From Cristatella mucedo (taxonomy: Eukaryota > Bryozoa > Phylactolaemata > Cristatellidae), in contig WPIO01000003.1 in NCBI GenBank assembly GCA_009760855.2, forward strand, positions 10,360,001 to 10,424,000: DNA of 64,000 nucleotides, given 5' to 3'. The notes beneath the pieces are model-generated. The model searched no databases, was not told the DNA's origin, and saw nothing but the letters and a program-made list of their open reading frames with translations. Made by a program: the position numbers and the translations under genes. Of the stretch, positions 56,320-64,000 are shown in pieces; within the stretch, counting starts at the first letter, position 1, and each line of letters starts with the position of its first letter.

Positions 56320-57815
56320 TCAGCATTGACGATGCCACCCCGCCGGGCGAGCATGTTCTCAGGGTCGACGCGCATCCATGTTAGTCCATAATCGAAACTT
56401 TTTCAATGGCGCGTGGACAAAATGCACCTTGTCGCCTTGCTTGACGATAGGAAGCGTTGGACGAAAATCGCCGGAGAAGATGACGGTCTGGCCGCTGAAC
56501 GGTAGCTCGTTTTCTACGACGTCGCGCCACCCGATGTCAAGGCCGTCGTGCAAATTTCTACGGACGATTTCGCCTCGTCCCAAATGATGAGGTCAGCCGT
56601 ATGGAAAAGATTCTCCTCTTCGCTCTGCGCCGCCACATTCCACGTAGAGCCTTAGCAATAAATGATGGGAAGATTGAAGTGGCCTTTCGCTGTTCGCCCG
56701 CCTTGTAGTAAGGTCGCTGCGATGCCGCTAGTTGTGACAGCAATAGCGACTTTGCCCTCGCTCTTCACTTTGGAAAGGAATACATTCTCGCAAACGGTTT
56801 TGCCTACCCACCCGCGGCGGCATCCAAAAAGAATTTTGTGCCATCGAGACGCTTCCGTCTATCAATGAACTCTTTTTGAGCCGGTAAAGTGAGCGACAGT
56901 TCACGTCGAACTTAGCGGCTTCGGAAGCCAAGGTCGAACGCCAAGGTCGAACCCCAAGGTCGAACGCCAACTCCTCAGCTCAACCATAGGGAGGAGCGCT
57001 ATACGAAATTGCTCGTCGAGCCGTTGCACTTCTTGACGCCACTCGGCCGAGGGTGCAATGGAGGCCAAGCCGAAATCCCCGGGCGTTTTTTTAATGTCGC
57101 ACAGTCTGTTTTCGATGTCCATCGCCGCCATCGCTCGTCAGACGTCTTCAGAGAGACGTTCGGAGGCCAGCGTTCAAAGTCGTCTGCCGTTTCTAGCCAA
57201 GCCGATGTCTATTAAACATTTTGACGTGATCCGTAGGCTCGCAAAACTCAAGAATCGTGCAGTACTTATCGAGAATCCGTGGGTTCGTAAGAGCAGCGTC
57301 GTCCGTCGCAGAGTGCCACTCGCCGTCGTCTTGCAACAGCCTAAGGTGCATGCGTGCAGCCCTGAACGTTTCCATGGTCGTGCCGCCTGAAAAGCGCTCG
57401 AGGTCATTGCAAGATTCATTGCACCGTGAGTGCTAGTTGTGCAGAGACGTAGATAGAAGACTTCGCCGTTTTCGGGATGAACGCTGCGAAAGCGGGCAAT
57501 TTTTGGGAAGGCTTTATCTTGATGCTTCTTGGGTCGACGCTTCCACTTTTCTTGTTGCTGTTTGTCCCACAAATCGGCGAAATCGAACCTCGCCCAAACA
57601 GCAGCAACATACAATATATCGCCCTAACTATTCTTTTTGCTCGGAAATAGCAAAGCGCCCGCAAGGCACGCAAAACAATCGGAACTAGAAGCGGTAAAGG
57701 TCGACGACCTTCGTTCAGTTCATGATCACCTCAGTGTCGTCCATCGCAAACTTCGGGTCGCTTTGGGCGCGTTGTGGTATCTGGTGTCGGTACTCATCGT
57801 CTTGGCGCCGGTCGG
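56320..57815 (-). pseudogene. Helitron-type PIF1 helicase remnant
   Basis: C-terminal helicase half of a Helitron Rep/helicase protein, the enzyme of rolling-circle transposons. In order on the minus strand: DEYRHQIPQRAQSDPKF, WDKQQQEKWKRRPK, VHPENGEVFYLRL, RLLQDDGEWHSATDDAALT, ILEFCEPTD; then after breaks the Walker A region RGWVGKTVCENVF (usual GPGGTGKT), KVAIAVTTSGIAATLLQGGR, Walker B LIIWDEAKSS, and FSGQTVIFSGDFRPTLPIVKQ with SGDFR (usual GGDFRQ), ending near an NMR-like motif. Several frameshifts and stops. The Rep nuclease domain and Helitron ends are not seen. Names are from remembered family motifs. Confidence 0.88.
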
Positions 57816-59080
57816 CGTGTGGTCACGTGTACAAGTTGTTGGATCCCACGCCTCTGCTCGTCCGAAAGTCGAGCGCGCCGCCGTTGTTGACTCAAACGGG
57901 CAAACTCACACAACGTCGCTAAAGACTCGGCGTTTTCCTTAAATTTCGTGGAAGGGTGGCGCGAATGCGATAGTCTATTTGGCCCCGGACCGTCAAACGA
58001 AACGTCCGCACGGCCTTCATTGTTCGAAGAAGAAGGAGCGTAAGTGTAACTTTGCTTGCATCCATCACAGCTCTGCACGGCCCGTAAATTTTCGGAGCAT
58101 CGCAAAAGTATTGCCAAGGTCTACACTCCGAAATGTTCGTCTCAGAAGAAGACACGGAAGAAAACGCTGCACCATCTTGCCAATTGACTGAAGAATCTTT
58201 CCAAGTGACGGAAGGACGGATTTTCCCTCTTTGATTAATAGGAATAGGGAAAATTAATACTTAAAACTTGATAAAGGAGCGCAAAGTTTAAAACTCATAT
58301 AAAAGGTTTGCTAAGGCCAGGCCCGGTTTATGGGCCGCGACGCACCTACTTCGATGCACTTGCACAGCTACGATGCAACGGCCCCACCTCCGTCCATGTA
58401 TGAATGCTTTGAGAAACGGGGATCATATTGTGTTTTCAAAAAAAATATTTATTCTATGATTGTATTAGTCAGACCGTGTGACTTTTTATTCTAGCGAGAG
58501 CAACTGCAGATAGGTCAGTCAGAGAGACTGAAAGGACCTAAAGTTAAGTGACAAAACTCGGAGATTGATACTATCCCTGATTGAGGTTCAGTGCAAGTTG
58601 TTCAAAAGCGATTTAATATGACATTTGCCTTGTTCACAGCTGAGAAGCCACGGGGCAAAGTTGAGAACAGTCTGCAAGCGTCTCATCGAACTATCTACTA
58701 TTCCTGCGTCATTTGACTTTTCATCATGGACACCCCCGGTGGTGACCGTGGCTTTCATGAAATTCTTCATCAAACCTAGTTTGATGTGAAGGAATGCTAG
58801 CAGGATTTTGCGGGCCTCAATCTGGACTGATTGCTGAATATTGTTCTCTCAAAATGCTACACTTTTTCTATTAGTCTATTCCTTCCGCAAGTAGTTCAAT
58901 TTCCTTGCTAGGAACTCCCTGCTGCAGTGCCATTAAAATGGCAACTACCTTCAAATTACCACAGAGGTGCCATCTATACTTGTTATACTCAATGGAATTC
59001 AGTAGCTGCTTAAAGTTATCGTATGTCTCATACGTACAGTCTTTATTTTACTTACTATTCTATTGCGTATCACTTTGCAG
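57816..59080. other. No gene recognised
   Basis: 57816-58115 may be further decayed Helitron sequence. 58250-59080 is AT-leaning with no motif. Confidence 0.4.
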
Positions 59081-59084
59081 CAAA

Positions 59085-59163
59085 TATAAAGCGCCTAGAA
59101 AGAGATTAAGTTCTCTGAGGGCGCTTTATCAAGTGCAATATTATTATTATTATTATTATTATA
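59085..59163 (+). mobile_element. LINE-B solo tail
   Basis: ATAAAGCGCCTAGAAAGAGAT, TAAGTTCTCTGAGGGCGC, TTTATCAAGTGCAATATT and (ATT)n. Together with the copy at 22665 it is the cleanest tail here. Confidence 0.9.
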
Positions 59164-59754
59164 GTATTGATTTGCATCAGAAAATTATAAATCAACTCCG
59201 GATGATTTGTGCATGACGGTATTGTGCAATGCGATGCAATATTACATCAGTCTACGCTTACTTAGGATGTTTTTGCAACCGTACTGGATAAATTTACACA
59301 GTGAAACATGGAACATGAACGATGTGAATTATCTTCAAAACATGAGCCAATAAAATCTTTTGACTATAGTCGTGTTCAGCACGCCTAGACACTACCGATA
59401 AGGGCCTTTTAAAGTCAGTAACGATTGCAACGTTGACGACTGGTGTTACGTGTCATCACTTGCGCCGGTGAATTGGCTGGTGCAACCGTTGCGATCCTAA
59501 TCACGCGGCTGATTTATTACGTTGCTATTCGCATTGTATGGGCCATTGACATTTATGGCCTAGTTATTTGCGTTGTGGCCAGTATGTGGTCTTGTTCTTC
59601 CCTCCGCGGCCAGTTTATGACCCAGCGGCGTTTTTGGCCTTATTCTCGCCGCTGCGACACATTTGTGGCCCGGCGGTGGTTATTGCCCATAAACCGGCGG
59701 CAGTGCCTTAAAATCAACTGGGCCGTAAACTACAGCACCGCAAACCCCACTCGT
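59164..59754. other. Spacer with GGCC-studded stretch
   Basis: 59535-59750 has many GGCC tetramers spaced irregularly and ends GGGCCGTAAACT. A related stretch lies at 62690-62790 inside duplication copy 2. Origin unknown. Confidence 0.4.
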
Positions 59755-59903
59755 GTGCCGCACTTGGGTCGCGCAGCGAACTTAGGCCCCCTCCGCCGCC
59801 TGCGCCAGTTTGGCAATAGTAGAAGCTCTGCGCTCGCCAAGTCGCAACTGTAGTAGCGACGTACGAGTTTGCCTGCATCCACCCCGACATCGGACGAATG
59901 GCG

Positions 59904-60074
59904 ATGAGTGCGGCGGCGGCGGCGGCTTCGTCGGTCCTGCTAGCTGCTCTGGCGGTGCTAGTCTTACTAGCTCCGCGACAGTCGACTGCGGCGGTAGCGG
60001 CGTCGGCGGCTCACGTCCGCCGGTCGGCGCGGAACGACGACCGAGGCTTCGGCCGCGATTCGCAGCGAATATAC
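59904..60074 (+). CDS. First coding exon of putative secreted protein, copy 2
   Basis: Paralogue of the exon at 51158: 57 codons from ATG (a second in-frame ATG lies two codons earlier, at 59898) to TAC, then donor GTAAGC at 60075. Signal peptide core is VLLAALAVLVLLAP. One serine codon is gained and one codon lost further on, so total length is unchanged. The second dibasic site of copy 1 (VRRLVRR) is HVRRSARN here. The TATA box present upstream of copy 1 is missing. Paralogue, alternative first exon or recent pseudogene are all possible. The downstream exon is not identified. Confidence 0.55.
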
Positions 60075-61507
60075 GTAAGCTGCTCGCACCCTTCCCGACC
60101 GCCCGTGCTTCCGTCCTAACAGGCCAGCGGGCGCCTCTCGCGCTCACCCGCGACGACCGGTCCGTCCGTAGCCGACGTCTCTCCCGGCACCCTCTAGACT
60201 CTGTGCTGCGCTTCTACGAACGCTTCAGCCCCCTTCGGTCCGCACGCCCGCCTTGGCAGCGTCGTCGATCCAACTTCCCGCGACTCGTCGGGTAGGCGCG
60301 CTCCCTTTGCCTTTTCTACGAAGCGGTTCGCTCGCTCAAGCGGCGTCTAGCGCAGACCGCCATTTTACCGGCAAGCCTCGGTCGCAGCGATCGACAGAGG
60401 GATGCGTGGCTGCGGCACGTCGGATGGCCGCACTGTACCCGCTTCCGCAGGAGCGCTCGTTTGGGAACGCGGTTGGCCGCGGTGGTTAGCGTCTAACCAG
60501 TTCCGGCTCGATAGTCGCTGGCAAGCGTCGCCTCATGTAGCGCGTTCACCGAGTTCGCCGAGTGACCGGCGGCCATTGGCGCCGAAAGAGCTGCCGCGGG
60601 GCTACCCGTCCGTCGAAGCGGCGAGACTCGACAGTTGTCTCGAAATAAGCCAAAGGTAAACGGCGCGGGCCATTTCCTGCTGTTGCGAGCCGCCCATCGC
60701 AAGCGGACGAGATGCGACTAGCAGGTGCTCGGCGCAGGGCAGGAGGCTCGGAGAGCTGAATTTAAAGTGATTGCTTAGCGGCTGGCATGAGCGGTGCACG
60801 GAGTGCGATGTCGTACCGTCGGGTCTGCAGCGATGGCAGCGTCGGGCGGTGCGCCCAGTTTTGCGGCTGCAGGCTGCCTTCGTGGCCAACCGGTGCCACG
60901 TCCACCAGTCGGCGTGCGCCGTACACGATGGAAGGGGCGTCGCCGCTAGGTCGAAGACGTTGCATGCCCCGCCCGCCCCGCCCCGCCCCCCCAACAGGAC
61001 GGGCTGCAAAGCGAAGGGCGGAAGAGAAGCGAAACCGGAGTACGCCGGAAGCTGCGGTGCTAGAAAGCGCGTTCGCGCCTGAGAGTAGCGCGAAGCAAAA
61101 GTTAGACGGAGATGCAGCCGTGCGGAAGGGCAGCTGCGTGCTGCTCTCGCGGAGAAGCTTCACTTTTGCAAGACGCAGATTGGTTTTCTAGACTGCTAAC
61201 CGCAAATCGAGCAGTGCTCAAGAGTGTTTCGCGCTTGTTTTCACAAGCCGACGCGCGGCTGATTACCGAATGCTTTCGTTTCCGAGTAGCTGGGCTCAGC
61301 AGAGGCTCTATAGCTGGCAGAGTCTCGTCGTTGCAGAGGCGCACGAAGCGTCGCAGAGGCGCACGAAGCGTCGCAGAGGCGCACGAAGCGTCGCAGAGGC
61401 GCACGAAGCGTCGCAGAACCAGCGGCGACGAGAAAGGCGGACCTACCGAGACAAAGAGTCGTAGCAGGTGGTGAGATTGCCGACTTAAAATAAGTCCGAC
61501 ACTTGAA
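60075..61507 (+). other. Putative intron 1, copy 2 (left part)
   Basis: Begins with GTAAGC; the exon frame hits a stop at 60117. It contains the same conserved blocks as copy 1. No coding exon is assigned. Confidence 0.45.
61332..61411 (+). repeat. 20-bp minisatellite, 4 units
   Basis: GCAGAGGCGCACGAAGCGTC repeated four times with no differences in the visible units. Duplication copy 1 has a single unit at the matching place (about 52505-52524). Confidence 0.95.
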
Positions 61508-61671
61508 TAAAATAAATCCTAGCTGATTAAACAGCCTCCTTTTGTATAGCGACAGAAGAGCCTTTACGGCTATCACCACCGCTTGCAGTGGCGATAAAGG
61601 ATCGCCAACCGCAGGAATCGAACCCACGACCTCGGGACCGAGGTTGCGACAGCGACCACCTTACTTAGGCA
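61508..61671 (-). mobile_element. SINE-A, copy 9, in duplication copy 2
   Basis: Same element and same position as at 52622; B box GGTTCGATTCC intact. Confidence 0.88.
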
Positions 61672-63250
61672 TACGCTGCAGGCTAGCTGCACGACAGGAC
61701 ACTGCTTCGGCTCAAGTGCAGTTCGTTCATTTCTATAGCGTAAGCTGAAGACCCCAAGTAATTCTTTCTATCGAGGAAGCGGCTCCGCTAGTTTGCTAAC
61801 GAGACCGATCGAATTCTTGGCATTAAGTTGGTCTCGTCCTTGACGACCGCACCGCACGAGCAGCTCACTTGCGGGTGCCTTTACTTGCGGGAGGCCGCAA
61901 GTGCAGACAAACCGCAAGCTAGGAAAGCTTTCGCCTCGGTTGCAGCCACTGCCACAGCCTGCAGCGGCGGCGGCGGTTGCCACTTCGGAGAGATTCGGCT
62001 TGGTCTCGGGCGAGACTGATAGGTGCGCGAATATTTTGCTGCTTGCAGTGCTGTGACGTGTGCAGACGCTACTACGACACTCGGGCGCGACAGCTGACCT
62101 GCATCGACAGCTGCAGCGACCTGCTTGGCTACAGCTGATAGGCCGCCAGCCACGCTTCGTCGCTGCAAACGTAAACGACTGACGTGGTGGTGAAGAGCGA
62201 ACGAACCGCGAGTCTGGCTACTTTACATGTTCGCTACATTGATAACATTAGCTTGCAGTGAAACTCATTAAAGTTGGCAATCTCTAGCGAACCTCTTGAT
62301 TGTATGTCTCGATCGTTTGTCGCGATGCGAGGCGACCGGCCACTATCTACAGTATGCGCCGCACAGCCCAGGGCTCTTGGCAAAACAGCTCGGCAGCTGC
62401 ATAATGTTTGTCTTATGATCCGGCTGGCCTCGTGGCAGCTAGAGGGCGGCTGCTCGAGCGTTCAAGTGAGCTTGCTGTCTCATCGGCTGAACATTCGCCT
62501 CGCCCTGTAGGTCAAGCTCTCTTCCTTGCACATACGCGACAACACGCAGAGCACCAAAGCGAGCTCACGGAGACTGCTTTCTCGCTGGCACCTACAGCGC
62601 TACCGAAAACGTAATGGTCGGCCCCTCAGCCGGCGTTTGAACCGCCTCCTGTCTCTGCAGTCCGTGACTCACCCGCAGATTCCATTTCCCATACACTGGC
62701 GTGACTCACGAACCCGCAGCAGCACCTTAAACTTCATTGGGCCGTACGCTGGCCTTAGCGGGAATAACTAGGCCGTAAACTGGCCAAAACGTGAATACAC
62801 TCGGAATAGCAAGCGATAAATTAGCCAGTCACATTCCCGTGATCTTAAGATCACACAAGGTGCAACGGCCGAGAGCCGGTCGGCGAATCAACTACACCGG
62901 CCCTCCCCCCCCCGTTAGTGCTCCAGCACTCAGTACGCTGCCGCACTCGGCGGTAGGCGGCAGAGTTCTTATTACAATTCCTGATCTAGGGCCTCATAGC
63001 AGAAGCTGCCTTGAAGCCAGCGAAACATGCTCTCCGGGCTGCGAGCTGGCAGAGGCGGGCTTCCAGTCTCACCGTATTCGATCCAGGGCCTGACAAGAGG
63101 GACGGACTCGGCCCCGGAAACCTTAAGGTCGTTCTCCATTATCTTTATAGGTAAACGCCGCAAACAAACGGTCTGGCTGCGAAGTAGCTATTAGTAGCTG
63201 CTAGTAGCGGTCGTTCGTTTCTTTGCAGCAGCTAGTCACTATCAAAATAA
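61672..63250. other. Rest of duplication copy 2, no gene assigned
   Basis: 61672-61959 is almost identical to copy 1. A perfect 16-base palindrome lies at 62839-62854. The segment 62290-62950 is unique to this copy. No exon recognised. Confidence 0.5.
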
Positions 63251-63420
63251 CATACGGCGGTACATTGACTTACGAGCGTCTCAACTTACGAGTTTTTCGA
63301 AAAACTTGCTGTCTCTCGGCCGACGTTTTGCTTTGAGTTGAGAGCTACAGCTCAGCTTGCGTGCCAGCATCAGATACGCCCACCGCTAGTTGCCGCAGCG
63401 AACGTTGTAGTGAGCGCTGC
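63251..63420 (+). mobile_element. Tigger/pogo-like DNA transposon fragment
   Basis: CGGTACATTGACTTACGAG then TCAACTTACGAGTTTTTCG, TTGCTGTCTCTCGGCCGA and TTTTGCTTTGAGTTGAGAGC match the remembered terminal sequence of Tigger/pogo elements (paired ACTTACGA words near the end). No transposase is present. The right boundary is uncertain. Confidence 0.5.
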
Positions 63421-63682
63421 AAGATCCGCCCAGCATCCAGTGCCACACGCTTTCACTTTAAGCGGCTGCTAATGCTCTCATGTTTACGAGTGCGACGAGC
63501 AGGTGTGTCAGCGACACAAGAAACAAGGTGGAGGGAGGAAATACGTGCCGTTACTCAGGCCAGTAAAGGCAGGGCAGCGAAAGACATTCCGCTGCAGCTG
63601 CCCGACGACCTGGGTGTGACGTCAAGCGCAGGCCTCGTGGTTTGCGCCCAGACAGACTCGAGTGAGCCATCGTGGTGCTCGG
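63421..63682. other. No gene recognised
   Basis: Open forward frame of 115 codons (63361-63708) overlaps the Tigger-like sequence and SINE-B, so it is not credible as a gene. Confidence 0.5.
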
Positions 63683-63820
63683 ACGAGCTGGTTTGGCCAA
63701 GTTGTTAAGGTGCTCGCCCCGGCCAAGGTTTGGCCGAGATCGTGGGCTCGAGCACCATGGCACATGTGAAGCACCTGAATAGAGATTAGGTTCTCTTAGG
63801 GCGCTATATAAATAAATTAT
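63683..63820 (+). mobile_element. SINE-B, copy 3
   Basis: Head TTTGGCCAAGTTGTTAAGGTG, B-box region ATCGTGGGCTCGAGCACC, then GTGAAGCACCTGAATAGAG, ATTAGGTTCTCTTAGGGCGC and TATATAAATAAATT. The most complete SINE-B here. Confidence 0.8.
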
Positions 63821-64000
63821 ATATATATATTATTGGTTGTATCGTATTATTTGATGTTATATATATATATATCTATAAACGAATTATATATTAAACGCAC
63901 AAGATCGCCAGACTTCAGTGTTGAATCTGACTACAGCAGGAACAGCTGAGTACGTACTGTACTTAAGCGGTATCGTCATGTGAGCATTCCTCGCGTAACT
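63821..64000. other. TA-rich end of window
   Basis: Interrupted TA runs to about 63890; no feature beyond. Confidence 0.6.

Larger units (their letters stand above)
59755..63880 (+). repeat. Segmental duplication, copy 2
   Basis: Collinear partner of 51000-54930 with the same ordered landmarks. It has an extra segment at about 62290-62950 with no counterpart in copy 1, an expanded 20-bp minisatellite at 61332-61411, and a Tigger-like insertion near its right end. Confidence 0.9.

Overview
This window looks like gene-poor DNA from an animal, most likely an invertebrate. The basis is the repeats: CR1/L2-type LINEs, a Tc1-like transposase, a Helitron-type helicase, a Tigger/pogo-like end, tRNA-derived SINEs, long (TA), (GA), (CA) and (GGC) microsatellites and patchy CpG-rich blocks. 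I cannot name the species. There is no bacterial or organellar gene, no rRNA, no intact tRNA gene and no CRISPR array. One oddity is a block of plant-type CCCTAAA telomere-like repeats at 44.9-45.1 kb.

Layout. 0.1-0.3 kb: first copy of an unrecognised dispersed repeat, called RX here. 0.6-4.0 kb: a tRNA-SINE and the best LINE (LINE-A, 1.94-3.87 kb, one frameshift). 4.4-6.1 kb: a degenerate tandem array of about 165-bp units. 6.2-8.7 kb: CpG-rich DNA with a few exon-like segments. 9.6-15.1 kb: decayed LINE-B copies. 17.1-21.0 kb: a cluster of five RX copies. 22.9-23.8 kb: Tc1 remnant. 26.3-30.2 kb: minisatellites, LINE-B pieces and a SINE. 33.5-36.4 kb: CpG-rich block. 38.2-42.3 kb: LINE-C remnants and SINEs. 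43.2-46.4 kb: microsatellites, a C-tract minisatellite, telomere-like repeats and a SINE cluster. 49.3-52 kb: CpG island. 51.0-54.8 and 59.76-63.8 kb: two copies of one segmental duplication, separated by an RX copy, a Helitron helicase remnant and LINE tails.

The strongest host-gene signal is in that duplication. Each copy carries an apparent first coding exon of exactly 57 codons, encoding a signal peptide and ending at the same TAC|GTAAGC donor. The frame is kept despite codon-sized indels and many substitutions. Copy 1 has a TATA box about 110 bases upstream; copy 2 has lost it. A 388-base stretch further along differs at only two positions between copies, far less than the exons do, which suggests gene conversion. 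No downstream exon could be assigned, so these may be tandem paralogues or alternative first exons of a gene lying to the right.

The other notable points are the SINE-B 3' tail, which matches the LINE-B 3' end (a classic SINE/LINE partnership), and the RX family, about 550 bp, with no recognisable coding content.
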